A DNA stretch of 39,634 nt from positions 1-39,634 of the forward strand of contig NZ_JABXXR010000017.1 of assembly GCF_013376175.1 (NCBI RefSeq), written 5' to 3'. Each line of letters opens with the position of its first letter. Within the stretch, counting starts at the first letter, position 1. Positions 1-7,907 of the stretch are shown piece after piece. Origin of the DNA: Ameyamaea chiangmaiensis. GTDB lineage: Bacteria > Pseudomonadota > Alphaproteobacteria > Acetobacterales > Acetobacteraceae. The notes beneath the pieces were generated by a model. The model had not been told where the DNA came from. It did no database searches and worked only from the letters and a program-made list of their open reading frames with translations. A program made the translations under genes and the position numbers.

Positions 1-2
1 CA

Positions 3-413
3 TCGGTCGCCACGTCCGCCCCGACCGCCGACACAGCGGCCGTCGTGCCGCCCGCCCCCGATCAGGTGATGTTGCACGCCGGTGCGGCGACGTGGGTGCA
101 GGTCAAGGGGGCTGGCGGGCGCGTTGTCTACGACCATATTCTTCAGGCCGGCGATACCTGGCCGGTCCCGGCGGAGGGCGGCCCGTTCGTCATGACGGTC
201 GGCAATGCCGGGGGGCTTTCGCTCAGCGCTGGTACGGTGACCACACCAGCGTTAGGGCGGCCCGGTGCGGTGCGGCGGAACGTCTCGCTTGACCCGCAGG
301 GCGTGCGCGACGGTTCAGTCATGACCCAGCCCGCGCCCGTGCGGACCGTGAAGCCCGCGGTGCCTCCGCCGGTGTCGTCATCCCCTGACCCCGCCAGCGC
401 GCGCAGCGAGTGA
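3..413 (+). CDS. RodZ-like protein, C-terminal end (5' truncated by window)
   Basis: The reading frame is open from base 3, so the gene begins before the window; 136 codons are visible. The fragment reads as a Pro/Ala-rich linker, then a domain of about 70 residues (around ATWVQVKGAGGRVVYDHIL and AGDTWPVP), then a Pro-rich tail. That beta-rich segment with its 'W-x-x-V' start and 'L-x-x-G-D-T-W-x-V-P' motif is typical of the periplasmic DUF4115 domain of RodZ, a membrane protein that links MreB to the cell-wall machinery and usually has an N-terminal helix-turn-helix and one membrane helix. RodZ-like genes often sit directly upstream of ispG, as here. The diagnostic N-terminal half lies outside the window, so the name rests on the C-terminal domain and context. 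Confidence 0.72.
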   Translation, partial: SVATSAPTADTAAVVPPAPDQVMLHAGAATWVQVKGAGGRVVYDHILQAGDTWPVPAEGGPFVMTVGNAGGLSLSAGTVTTPALGRPGAVRRNVSLDPQGVRDGSVMTQPAPVRTVKPAVPPPVSSSPDPASARSE

Positions 414-445
414 CGCGCAGCGGGGGTGGCCAAGCGGCCTGAAAT

Positions 446-462
446 TTGGCACGTAGCGTGCA
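446..462 (+). promoter_or_regulatory. Possible sigma-54-like (-24/-12) site upstream of ispG
   Basis: TTGGCACG-TAGC-GTGCA matches the RpoN consensus TTGGCACG-N4-TTGCA with one mismatch in the -12 element, and the GG and GC dinucleotides are separated by exactly 10 bases. It lies 63 bases before the ispG start. The same bases form a small palindrome (GCACG-TAG-CGTGC), so the match may be chance. No activator gene or binding site is visible nearby. Confidence 0.22.
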
Positions 463-525
463 AGCGCACACAGAAGGGCCGGATCGCGTGAGCCGTGCAG
501 GCCGATCCCGTCCGGAGGACAGAGA

Positions 526-1683
526 ATGAGCAGCTATCGCCCGTATCAGCACATCGAACGCCGCAAATCGCGTCAGATTCATGTGGGCAAGGTGCCGGTC
601 GGCGGCGACGCACCCATCTCCGTCCAGACGATGACGAACACGCTGACCTCCGACGCGGAAGCGACGATCGCCCAGATCCGCCGCGCGGAACTCGCGGGTG
701 TGGATATCGTGCGCGTCTCCTGCCCCGATGAGGCAAGCACCGAGGCTCTGGCCGAGATCGTGCGCGAAGTGAACGTGCCGATCGTTGCCGACATTCACTT
801 CCACTACAAGCGCGCCATCGAGGCTGCCCAGGCGGGGGCCGCGTGCCTGCGCATCAACCCCGGCAACATTGGCAGTGCCGAACGTGTTCGCGAGGTCGTC
901 AAGGCGGCGCGTGACCACGGGTGTTCGATCCGGATCGGCGTGAATGCCGGTTCCCTCGAAAAGCACCTGCTGGAAAAGTACGGTGAGCCCAACCCCGACG
1001 CGCTGGTCGAGAGTGCTCTGGAACACGCCAAGATCCTGCAGGACCACGACTTTCACGAGTTCAAGATCAGCGTGAAGGCATCGGATGTGTTTTTGGCCGT
1101 CGCGGCATACCAGCAACTGGCCGACGCCTGCGACCATCCGCTGCACATCGGCATCACCGAAGCCGGCAGCAAGCGCGCGGGCACGGTGAAATCGTCCATC
1201 GGTCTGGGCAACCTGCTCTGGGCGGGTGTGGGCGACACGATGCGCGTGTCGCTCTCGGCCGAACCGGAAGAGGAAGTGCTGGTCGGCTGGGACATCCTCA
1301 AGTCGCTGGGCCTGCGTCATCGCGGCGTGAAGATCATCTCCTGCCCGTCCTGCGCGCGGCAGGGGTTCAACGTGATCGAGACGGTGCAGACGCTGGAAGA
1401 CCGGCTGGCTCACATCAAGACGCCGCTGACGCTTTCGATCATCGGTTGCGTGGTCAACGGTCCGGGCGAGGCGCTGATGACCGATCTCGGCGTGACCGGC
1501 GGCGGTCAGGGCCGTCACATGGTCTATTCCGCCGGCAAGCAGGATCACACGACCCCGGCCGAGAACATGATCGAGCATATCGTCGATCTGGTCGAGGCGC
1601 GCGTGGCCGATATCCAGTCCCGCGAGGCCGCGGAAAAAGCGGCGGCCGAGGCTGCGGCGGCCGAATTGTCGCCTGCCGGCTGA
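526..1683 (+). CDS. ispG: 4-hydroxy-3-methylbut-2-en-1-yl diphosphate synthase
   Basis: Penultimate enzyme of the MEP isoprenoid pathway: a cytoplasmic 4Fe-4S enzyme converting methylerythritol cyclodiphosphate to HMBPP. The protein has 385 residues. The N-terminal TIM-barrel part is well kept ([32 protein letters not shown]). The C-terminal iron-sulfur part has the three cluster cysteines Cys273, Cys276 (SCPSCARQG) and Cys308 ([12 protein letters not shown]), with Glu315 as the fourth ligand position known from this family. The ATG is preceded by a good GGAGGA Shine-Dalgarno sequence. The last 30 or so residues are an Ala/Glu-rich tail of no known role. RodZ-like upstream and hisS downstream is a common order. 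Confidence 0.97.
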   Translation: MSSYRPYQHIERRKSRQIHVGKVPVGGDAPISVQTMTNTLTSDAEATIAQIRRAELAGVDIVRVSCPDEASTEALAEIVREVNVPIVADIHFHYKRAIEAAQAGAACLRINPGNIGSAERVREVVKAARDHGCSIRIGVNAGSLEKHLLEKYGEPNPDALVESALEHAKILQDHDFHEFKISVKASDVFLAVAAYQQLADACDHPLHIGITEAGSKRAGTVKSSIGLGNLLWAGVGDTMRVSLSAEPEEEVLVGWDILKSLGLRHRGVKIISCPSCARQGFNVIETVQTLEDRLAHIKTPLTLSIIGCVVNGPGEALMTDLGVTGGGQGRHMVYSAGKQDHTTPAENMIEHIVDLVEARVADIQSREAAEKAAAEAAAAELSPAG

Positions 1684-1713
1684 GGCTGCCCTTACCATAA
1701 TGTCGTCGGTAGA

Positions 1714-1737
1714 CGGCCCGTACTTCGGTGCGGGCCG
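1714..1737 (+). other. UUCG-capped hairpin between ispG and hisS
   Basis: A 10-bp stem (CGGCCCGTAC paired with GTGCGGGCCG, one G-U pair) is closed by a TTCG tetraloop, an unusually stable RNA fold. No U-tract follows, so it is not a textbook terminator. It lies 33 bases before the proposed hisS start and could stabilise the ispG 3' end or attenuate read-through into hisS. Confidence 0.5.
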
Positions 1738-1770
1738 CGCCACCGCTTTCGTATGAATGGAACACTGATC

Positions 1771-3021
1771 GTGAGCGCGTTGCAGGCTGTCCGAGGTACC
1801 CATGACCTGATCGGGGAGGCTCAGCGCCGTCATGCCCATGTCGTGGAGACGGCCCGCCGGATCGCGGCGCTGTATGGGTTTGCCGAATGGGCGACGCCGA
1901 TCTTCGAAGACACACGCGTCTTTTCGCGAACGCTGGGCGAGACCTCGGACGTCGTGTCGAAAGAGATGTATTCGTTCACCGATCGCGGCGGTGATTCGCT
2001 GACGCTGCGGCCCGAGGGGACGGCTGCGATCTGCCGCGCGCTGGTCACCAATGGTCTGACACAGACCCTGCCGCAGAAGGTCTTCTACGCGGGTCCCATG
2101 TTTCGGTATGAGCGGCCGCAAAAAGGGCGGTATCGACAGTTTCACCAGATCGGCGCCGAACTGATCGGTCCTTCCGAGCCGCAGGCCGATGCGGAGGTGA
2201 TCGCCATGGGGCATGCGATCCTCACGGCACTCGGTATCGCGGACGACACCATTCTGGAGTTGAACACGCTGGGCGATCAGCAGAGCCGCGCCGCGTGGCG
2301 CGACGGTCTGGTCGCCTACTTCACCACCGTACGTGACCAGTTGTCCGAGGACAGCCTGCGTCGTCTTGAGCGCAATCCGATGCGTATCCTTGACAGCAAG
2401 GCACCGCAGGACCGACCGCTGGTCGATGGCGCGCCGATGCTCGACGCGTTTCTGACGCCCGAGGCGCGTTTCTTCTGGGACGATCTGCGCCGGGCGCTTG
2501 ACCTGTATGGGGTGCCGTTCCGCGAGAATCCGCGCATCGTGCGTGGCCTGGATTACTATAGCCACACGGCGTTCGAGTTCGTCACCGAACGGCTGGGCGC
2601 GCAGGGAACCGTGCTGGCTGGCGGGCGGTATGATGGCCTGGTGGCCGAGATGGGCGGTCCGCCGACCCCGGCGATCGGCTGGGCGGGGGGAATCGAACGT
2701 CTGTCGATGCTGCTGACCGAGGCGCCGGCCGCGCCGATTTCGGTCGCCGTCGTTCCGGCCGGGGACGAGGCGACGGGGGCGGCGATCGGCGTCCTGCAGG
2801 CGTTGCGCGGTGCGAACATCGCGGCCGAGACCGATTTTCGTGGCTCCCTGAAAAAGCGCATGGAGCGCGCGGCCAAATCCGGCGCGCGCTACGCGATCGT
2901 GCTGGGTGGTGACGAACTGGCGCGTGGTGTCGTGCAGGTGCGCGATCTTCAGGCGCGCGTGCAGGACGAGGTCCGGATCGACCTTCTGCCGTCTGCGCTG
3001 GCAAGCCGTCTGGCGGCGTGA
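1771..3021 (+). CDS. hisS: Histidine--tRNA ligase
   Basis: Class II aminoacyl-tRNA synthetase that charges tRNA-His. Visible motifs are the N-terminal [10 protein letters not shown], motif 2 [21 protein letters not shown], the histidine motif [13 protein letters not shown], and motif 3 in [14 protein letters not shown], followed by the anticodon-binding domain. I chose the GTG at 1771 (416 residues, starting [13 protein letters not shown]) because a GGAA lies 8 bases upstream and homologues begin close to this point. An in-frame ATG at 1753 would add six residues but has no ribosome-binding site. It is preceded by a UUCG hairpin and followed at 58 bases by prfA. Confidence 0.96.
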   Translation: MSALQAVRGTHDLIGEAQRRHAHVVETARRIAALYGFAEWATPIFEDTRVFSRTLGETSDVVSKEMYSFTDRGGDSLTLRPEGTAAICRALVTNGLTQTLPQKVFYAGPMFRYERPQKGRYRQFHQIGAELIGPSEPQADAEVIAMGHAILTALGIADDTILELNTLGDQQSRAAWRDGLVAYFTTVRDQLSEDSLRRLERNPMRILDSKAPQDRPLVDGAPMLDAFLTPEARFFWDDLRRALDLYGVPFRENPRIVRGLDYYSHTAFEFVTERLGAQGTVLAGGRYDGLVAEMGGPPTPAIGWAGGIERLSMLLTEAPAAPISVAVVPAGDEATGAAIGVLQALRGANIAAETDFRGSLKKRMERAAKSGARYAIVLGGDELARGVVQVRDLQARVQDEVRIDLLPSALASRLAA

Positions 3022-3079
3022 GCGATTCGCCCGTCATGATGGACAAGCGGCGGGGCGTCGGCACTGGATGCCCTCGGGC

Positions 3080-4141
3080 ATGAGTGTGTTCGATGACCGG
3101 CTGGACCGGATCGTGGCGCGGTCGGAGGAAGTGCAGGCGCAGCTTGCCGAAGGGCTGTCAGGCGAGCAGTTCACCCGTGCCTCGCGCGAGTATGCCGAAC
3201 TGGAAGGCGTGGTCGGGCGCATCATGGCGTTGCGCGGTGCCGAGCGCGCGTTGGCCGATGCACAGGGTTTGCTTGACGACCCCGACATGCGCGATCTGGC
3301 GCAGGCCGAGATCGAGACGCAGCGTGCGGCCATCGACACGCTGCGGCATGAGGTTCGGCTGGCACTGTTGCCACGCGACGCGGCCGACGCGGGGAACGCC
3401 ATTCTCGAAATTCGTCCGGCGGCGGGGGGCGACGAAGCGGCCCTGTTCGCGGCGGAGCTGTTCGGCGCCTACAGGCGTTATGCCGACCTTCAGGGCTGGC
3501 GTTTCGAGATCATGGAATATGACGCGAGCGAACTGGGCGGACTGCGGGGCGGTATCGCCGCGATCAGTGGCCGGGGCGTCTTCGCGCACCTGAAGTTCGA
3601 ATCGGGCGTACATCGCGTCCAGCGTGTTCCCGCCACGGAGAGTCAGGGACGCATCCACACATCGACCGTGACTGTGGCGGTGCTGCCGGAGGCGGAGGAT
3701 GTGGACGTCGAACTGAACGAGACGGACCTCCGGATCGACGTCTACCGCGCGTCCGGCGCTGGCGGGCAGCATGTCAACAAGACCGAGAGCGCGGTGCGGA
3801 TCACGCACATGCCGACTGGCTTGGTGGTGGCGATGCAGGAGGAAAAGAGCCAGCACAAGAACCGTGCCAAGGCGATGAAGATCCTGCGGGCGCGGCTGTA
3901 TGAGCGTGAACGGGCCAGCGCGCACGAAAGCCGCGCGGCGGACCGACGCGCGCAGGTCGGAACTGGCGATCGGTCGGAGCGGATACGGACGTACAATTTC
4001 CCTCAGGGACGTGTGACCGACCACCGCATCAACCTGACCCTCTACAAGATCGATCGCGTGATGTTGGGCGAGTTCGACGACATCGTCGGTGGCCTCATAC
4101 AGGACGAACAGGCGGCCCTTCTGGCTGCCGCCGGGCTCTGA
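3080..4141 (+). CDS. prfA: Peptide chain release factor 1
   Basis: Reads UAA and UAG stop codons on the ribosome and releases the peptide. The protein has 353 residues from the ATG at 3080. The GGQ motif is at residues 228-230 ([16 protein letters not shown]), where PrmC methylates the Gln, and the tail has the conserved [20 protein letters not shown]. The start at 3080 aligns with the family N-terminus; an ATG at 3068 would add four residues and cannot be excluded. The frame stays open upstream into hisS, but that extension is not conserved. The modifying enzyme PrmC lies 527 bases downstream, separated by an opposed gene. Confidence 0.96.
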   Translation: MSVFDDRLDRIVARSEEVQAQLAEGLSGEQFTRASREYAELEGVVGRIMALRGAERALADAQGLLDDPDMRDLAQAEIETQRAAIDTLRHEVRLALLPRDAADAGNAILEIRPAAGGDEAALFAAELFGAYRRYADLQGWRFEIMEYDASELGGLRGGIAAISGRGVFAHLKFESGVHRVQRVPATESQGRIHTSTVTVAVLPEAEDVDVELNETDLRIDVYRASGAGGQHVNKTESAVRITHMPTGLVVAMQEEKSQHKNRAKAMKILRARLYERERASAHESRAADRRAQVGTGDRSERIRTYNFPQGRVTDHRINLTLYKIDRVMLGEFDDIVGGLIQDEQAALLAAAGL

Positions 4142-4194
4142 TCGTGCCGGGGCCGGGGGTATCAAGCCTTACTGCGTCGGAGCGGTCCGCGGCG

Positions 4195-4635
4195 TCAGGC
4201 GGCAGGTGGCGCGCAGATGTCCGAGCGGCCGGGATGGCGTTCCACCACGGTGGGGTCGGCCGGGTCGGCGAGAAAGAAGTCCGTGAAGTTCGCCGTTCCC
4301 AAGGCAATCAGCGTATGGCCGGATGGCCCATGCAGCACGCCGCCGCTGTTGATGGCGTGAATCTCGCTGCGTCCGTCGGGCCGGCGAATGGTGATCTCGC
4401 CGCACAGGGCATACTCGTGCTGCAGGCGAGTGTCGTCGATGCCGACATGTCGCCGGAGTTCGGGTGTATCGGCGTTCAGGACAAAGGTGGCCGCCAGATG
4501 CCCGTCGACATACAGTCGGGAGTTCTCGGCGATTTCCTGATGCGCCATGCCGTCCACGACGGTGAAATCGCCGGCAAGGGCCGGGGCCGCACCGAGCCCC
4601 GAGAGCACGAGGGCCGTGTGAACGAGATGTTTCAT
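4195..4635 (-). CDS. Small secreted protein of unknown function
   Basis: A 146-residue protein with a signal peptide (MKHLVHTALVLSGLGAAPALA, then GDF; likely cleavage after residue 21). The mature part has no low-complexity stretch and contains two cysteines, Cys78 (YALCGEI) and Cys141 near the C-terminus, which could pair in the periplasm. Start: the ATG at 4635 has AGGA seven bases upstream; longer in-frame starts lack this. It lies on the minus strand between prfA and prmC, 53 bases from the prfA stop and 32 bases from the prmC start, so it interrupts an otherwise co-directional pair. I do not recognise the family. Confidence 0.7.
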   Translation of the reverse strand: MKHLVHTALVLSGLGAAPALAGDFTVVDGMAHQEIAENSRLYVDGHLAATFVLNADTPELRRHVGIDDTRLQHEYALCGEITIRRPDGRSEIHAINSGGVLHGPSGHTLIALGTANFTDFFLADPADPTVVERHPGRSDICAPPAA

Positions 4636-4667
4636 GCATCGCATCCTACACCCGGGCATGTGTCGAG

Positions 4668-5537
4668 ATGAAGAGGGACGCGACCCTGCGCGAGACCCTG
4701 CGCGATGCGGCTTGCCAGTTGAGCGCGGCCGGCATCGACGAGTCCGTGCGTGAGGCGCGGCTGCTGATGAGTCTGGCGCTCGAGACCGATCTGGGTGGCC
4801 TGCTGCGGCGCGCGCCCGACGAGGTTCTGACGGGTCCGGAAGCCACGCGTTTTTCGTCCGTTCTGACCCGCAGACGTGCGCGCGAGCCGCTGGCCTTCAT
4901 TGCGGGGGAGGCCGGGTTCTGGACCCTGACCCTGTCCGTGACGCCTGACACGCTGATCCCGCGCGCGGACAGCGAAACCCTGATCGAAGCGCTGTGCGAC
5001 GCCCGACCGGGGCGCGCGGCAGTGCGCTCCATCCTCGATCTGGGCACCGGGACGGGATGTCTGTTGCTGGCCGCGCTGCATGAATTCCCGTTCGCGCAGG
5101 GGGTGGGGGTCGATCTGTCGCCCGGCGCCGCCGCTCTGGCACGCCGCAATGCCGAACGCAACGCGCTGGACGGCCGCGCCGTGTTTCTGGCCGGATCATG
5201 GGACACGGCGCTTGCGGGCCGGTTCGACGTGATCTTGTCCAACCCGCCCTATATCCCGCACGCGGACCTGCGCGCCCTGATGCCTGAAGTTGTGGCCTAC
5301 GAGCCCGCACGCGCCCTTGACGGCGGTGACGACGGTCTGGATGCGTATCGTGCGCTGGCGGCACTGCTGCCTGCCCGACTGAATCCGGGCGGGGTCGCGG
5401 TCCTTGAGATCGGTATCGGGCAGGACACGGAGGTGTGCGCGCTGGCAACGGCGGCGGGTCTGACGGTCCGGGAGGTTCGTACCGATCTGGGCGGCATTGC
5501 GCGCGCGGTGGTGCTCGAGGGCGTTACCAGGGGGTAG
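4668..5537 (+). CDS. prmC: Release factor glutamine methyltransferase
   Basis: Methylates the Gln of the GGQ motif in release factors RF1 and RF2 using S-adenosylmethionine. The 289-residue protein has an N-terminal helical release-factor-binding domain, the PRADSETL segment at 98-105 (often PRPETE in homologues), the SAM motif DLGTGTG at 124-130 and the catalytic NPPY at 192-195. The ATG at 4668 directly precedes conserved sequence, though its Shine-Dalgarno sequence is weak. The substrate gene prfA lies upstream. Divergent from the small secreted-protein gene, with only 32 bases between starts. Confidence 0.95.
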   Translation: MKRDATLRETLRDAACQLSAAGIDESVREARLLMSLALETDLGGLLRRAPDEVLTGPEATRFSSVLTRRRAREPLAFIAGEAGFWTLTLSVTPDTLIPRADSETLIEALCDARPGRAAVRSILDLGTGTGCLLLAALHEFPFAQGVGVDLSPGAAALARRNAERNALDGRAVFLAGSWDTALAGRFDVILSNPPYIPHADLRALMPEVVAYEPARALDGGDDGLDAYRALAALLPARLNPGGVAVLEIGIGQDTEVCALATAAGLTVREVRTDLGGIARAVVLEGVTRG

Positions 5538-5595
5538 CACGCGGCTCCGTGATGTCCGGACGACGTATATAGTGCGGCGAACATGCAGAAATCAT

Positions 5596-5624
5596 TTGGC
5601 GCACGTCAAGCGGGGCGCTAAATT
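5596..5624 (+). promoter_or_regulatory. Candidate sigma-70 promoter for the DUF4167 gene
   Basis: TTGGCG, 17 bases, TAAATT: four of six matches in each box. It lies in the 280-base gap after prmC. The leader that follows contains a 7-bp inverted repeat at 5676-5693 (CCGTGAC-AAGG-GTCACGG) and no other gene that I can support. Confidence 0.3.
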
Positions 5625-5817
5625 GCCGTTGTGATCGCGATGCTGCACGGCATTGACGATCCCGGGGCCGGAAGGCCGTGACAAGGGTCACGGGCACCGT
5701 GGTCCATGGTTCGGGTTTTTCCCGACGTCAGTCCAAAATGACAAAGTCTCGGGACCGTCATCCCGGCGTTCTGCCGCTTACACGGCGATCGCGAACAGGA
5801 AAGTGCTGCGACAGCTC

Positions 5818-6252
5818 ATGAACATGAAACGTATCCGTGGCCGTCATCACCGTCCCAATGGCGGTGGTAACGGCGGATCCTCACGTCATCACAATGGCCA
5901 GATTCCGCTCAACCGCAACCATGTCTTCGACAGCAACGGTCCAGACATGCGCGTGCGCGGGACCGCGCAGCAGCTTTTCGAGAAGTATCTGCAGCTTGGC
6001 CGTGACGCCAGCAGCTCGGGCGACCGGATCATGGCGGAAGCTTATTTCCAGCATGCCGATCACTATTTCCGTATCCTTAACGCGATGACCCAGGCAGCGC
6101 AGCAAAACCAGCAGGAGCGTCAGGAGCGTCAGGAGCGTCAGATGCGCCAGCGCCCCTCGGCCGCGTCGCATGAGGATGGCTCCGCTGATATGGGTGTGGA
6201 CGGCGACGAAGGTGCGGTGGCGGAAGATACCCGCGAAGTCGCGATGGACTGA
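5818..6252 (+). CDS. DUF4167 domain-containing protein
   Basis: Alphaproteobacterial protein of unknown function. The start at 5818 (MNMKRIRGRHHRPNGGG) gives 144 residues and matches the basic, Gly/Asn/His-rich N-terminus typical of the family. The conserved core follows: FDSNGPDMRVRGTAQQLFEKY, then LGRDASSSGDRIMAEAYFQHADHY. After it come a Gln/Glu/Arg stretch made of tandem QER units and an acidic tail. The basic N-terminus suggests nucleic-acid contact, but this is inference. The frame is open further upstream, but that part is not family-like. Position after prmC is conserved in alphaproteobacteria. A strong terminator follows. Confidence 0.88.
   Translation: MNMKRIRGRHHRPNGGGNGGSSRHHNGQIPLNRNHVFDSNGPDMRVRGTAQQLFEKYLQLGRDASSSGDRIMAEAYFQHADHYFRILNAMTQAAQQNQQERQERQERQMRQRPSAASHEDGSADMGVDGDEGAVAEDTREVAMD
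6112..6138 (+). repeat. Three tandem 9-bp units inside the DUF4167 gene
   Basis: CAGGAGCGT occurs three times in a row, encoding Gln-Glu-Arg each time, followed by a diverged fourth copy (CAGATGCGC). In-frame units of this kind can change copy number by slippage without breaking the gene. Confidence 0.85.
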
Positions 6253-6286
6253 GTGGTCCCCGACGTTTGGGAGTTGAGGACGGCAC

Positions 6287-6319
6287 AAAACGGCGCCCCT
6301 TGGGGTGCCGTTTTTTTTT
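6287..6319 (+). terminator. Rho-independent terminator after the DUF4167 gene
   Basis: AAAACGGCGCCCC pairs with GGGGTGCCGTTTT around a TT loop and is followed by nine T residues. The opposed glycosyltransferase gene ends inside the T-run at 6318, and the A-run on the left gives a shorter T-run for the minus strand, so the element probably serves both convergent genes. Confidence 0.9.
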
Positions 6320-7184
6320 AGAACGCCCCGAGGAATCGCGGCGGCAGACGCCATAGCTCATCACCGCTGAGATGAAGGTCGATCCTGTACGTGTCGTGCT
6401 CACGGCTTTCGGCGCTACGCAGCACACGTTCGACCCACTGAGCCAGGACCATGTCCGTCTCGCTCCAGTCCCCGTCCTGCCGCAACGGGAGATGCGCCAT
6501 GCCGTTGAGCATCCCGGCCCATTCCACGTCGCTCATGCGCTGATGGCGCGCGGCCTCGTCCGATGCCCATGGCTGGCGCCGGGTGCGGGCAAGACGGTCG
6601 AGCCCGTCGCCTAGATCCGCATAGCGCAGGTGGAACAGAAACAGCCGGCCGAAGCTCGGCGGCGCGTCGATGCAGTGAAAGCCGGGTGCCCACTGGACGG
6701 GCCGTCGGATCGCCACCGGCTTGCACATGGCCGAGGAAAAGCGCACGCCCGCGCGTTGCAGACTGACCGGTCGCGCCCAGTCCAGATCCGGCTCCGCGAA
6801 AGGTCTGTGAACGATGTCCAGACCGATGGCTGTGGCTACGCCGCCATGCGGCATCGCCGCGGTGAAATCGGGCAGGGACGCGAACAGGGCCGGATCGGCG
6901 ACCAGAAGCTCGTCGACGTCGACGTAGATGACGGCGTCATACCATTCCAGCAACGCTGCGCAGAACTCGGACAGGAAACGCGTGCGGCGGGTGTCGTCCT
7001 GCGGCGTACGGGGCAGGCGGGTGACGGAAACGCGCCCCAGTGCGTCCGTGCTGCCATCGTCAGAGCCGTGATCGATGACATGACAGGCTTGGTCGCCAAC
7101 CTGGGCCGTGTAGTGGCGGCACCAGACGGGAAGAAACGTGCTCTCGTTATAGACCATCGTGACGATGGCGAGAGGCGCCTTCAT
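6318..7184 (-). CDS. Glycosyltransferase family 2-like protein
   Basis: A 288-residue protein beginning with the nucleotide-sugar-binding pattern LAIVTMVYNESTFLPVW, then HVIDHGSDDGSTD and the metal-binding DxD-type motif YVDVDELLV around residue 95. This order (N-E-x-x-x-L-x-x-W, D-x-x-S-x-D, D-x-D-E) fits the GT-A fold of the family-2-like group annotated as Glyco_tranf_2_4. There are no membrane helices, so it is probably cytoplasmic and may act in polysaccharide or LPS assembly; donor and acceptor are unknown. The start ATG at 7184 is the only upstream choice and has a weak ribosome-binding site. It lies 58 bases downstream of tRNA-Met on the same strand. Confidence 0.82.
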   Translation of the reverse strand: MKAPLAIVTMVYNESTFLPVWCRHYTAQVGDQACHVIDHGSDDGSTDALGRVSVTRLPRTPQDDTRRTRFLSEFCAALLEWYDAVIYVDVDELLVADPALFASLPDFTAAMPHGGVATAIGLDIVHRPFAEPDLDWARPVSLQRAGVRFSSAMCKPVAIRRPVQWAPGFHCIDAPPSFGRLFLFHLRYADLGDGLDRLARTRRQPWASDEAARHQRMSDVEWAGMLNGMAHLPLRQDGDWSETDMVLAQWVERVLRSAESREHDTYRIDLHLSGDELWRLPPRFLGAF

Positions 7185-7242
7185 GCGGAGGCCTGCGTGG
7201 TGAAAGCCACCACGTCGATATCGCGGGAAGAAACACCGGCGA

Positions 7243-7317
7243 TGGTAGCGGCGGACGGATTTGAACCGCCGACCAAGGGATTATGATTCCCCTGCTCTAC
7301 CGCTGAGCTACGCCGCC
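7243..7317 (-). tRNA. tRNA-Met (anticodon CAT, elongator type)
   Basis: 75 nt including an encoded CCA. The 7-bp acceptor stem GGCGGCG/CGCCGCT ends in a G1-U72 pair; the D arm is GCTC-AGCGGTA-GAGC; the anticodon arm is GGGGA-ATCATAA-TCCCT with anticodon CAT; and the T arm is GGCGG-TTCAAAT-CCGTC. The G1 start rules out the initiator (C1-A72 mismatch). The loop ATCATAA and the acceptor end ...CCGCTACCA resemble alphaproteobacterial elongator tRNA-Met, but the lysidine-modified tRNA-Ile2 also carries CAT and its variable loop is similar, so the amino acid is likely but not certain. Confidence 0.92.
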
Positions 7318-7334
7318 ATCGCATCGGTGGCGTC

Positions 7335-7363
7335 GGTCTACCGGGGAGGGCGATGAGTGTCAA
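7335..7363 (-). promoter_or_regulatory. Promoter of the tRNA-Met gene
   Basis: On the minus strand: a perfect TTGACA (-35), a 17-base spacer and TAGACC (-10, three of six). The -10 lies 17 bases before the first tRNA base, a distance that leaves a leader of about ten bases. Confidence 0.6.
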
Positions 7364-7396
7364 CAGGGGGAGAAACGGAACATGCATGGAGGGGTA

Positions 7397-7873
7397 TCAA
7401 TCGCCCGACGGCAGCCCTTTGGCACCCAGCATCAGCCGCAACTCCCCGTCGGAGCGGTGGTCGCCGCTGGCCGGCGATTCGCGCGCGGCTTTGTCGGCCT
7501 CGTCTTCGAAACGCTTGAACTCGAGCGTCGAATCGTTTGGGGACAGGCCACCGGCGTCGATCAGAGACGCCAGACGGTCGCGCTTGAAATTGAGTTCCTG
7601 CACCAGAACGGTATCGCGGCCGGTGGCACGCGCCCAGAGGAACATCATCTTGTCGAGGCAGTTCGCACGGTCGTGGAATACACCGACATGCGGGGGATAA
7701 CGCACGTGACACGCCGTCTCGAGCTGCCCGTATTCCCCATCAAGCCTGGCCACGTCGGCGCTCGAACGCGTGTCCGACTCGTCCGTACAGCCGCTGAGCG
7801 TCGCGATCAGCAGAAGCGCGGCGATCGCGACGATGTGAAGGCCGTTCCGTGACACGTCACATCGCATGGTCAT
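7397..7873 (-). CDS. Putative lipoprotein of unknown function
   Basis: A 158-residue protein with a signal sequence ending in the lipobox LSGC (Cys29), so it is probably lipid-anchored in the periplasm. The mature part is charged and helix-prone, with two cysteines near residues 54 and 72 (ETACHVRY, RANCLDKM). Start: the ATG at 7873 has GAGGA six bases upstream; the frame extends further but without a ribosome-binding site. It lies 34 bases downstream of the amino-acid permease and ends before the tRNA promoter. I do not recognise a family beyond lipoprotein. Confidence 0.75.
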   Translation of the reverse strand: MTMRCDVSRNGLHIVAIAALLLIATLSGCTDESDTRSSADVARLDGEYGQLETACHVRYPPHVGVFHDRANCLDKMMFLWARATGRDTVLVQELNFKRDRLASLIDAGGLSPNDSTLEFKRFEDEADKAARESPASGDHRSDGELRLMLGAKGLPSGD

Positions 7874-7907
7874 GCGTATCCTCGCTGTCTCTCGGTCGTC
7901 GTAGCCG

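Noticed and set aside
319-2565. Open frame of 748 codons on the minus strand opposite ispG and hisS
   Set aside because: It is antisense to two strongly conserved genes, is rich in Arg, His and Asp as such shadows are, and has no conserved motif. GC-rich third positions make long antisense frames common here.
2906-3079. Longer start for prfA inside hisS
   Set aside because: The upstream frame lies over hisS codons and has no conservation; alignment to the release-factor family starts at 3080.
5653-5817. N-terminal extension of the DUF4167 protein from a TTG at 5653
   Set aside because: The extra 55 residues are not family-like, contain the leader's inverted repeat, and the family's basic N-terminus begins at 5818.
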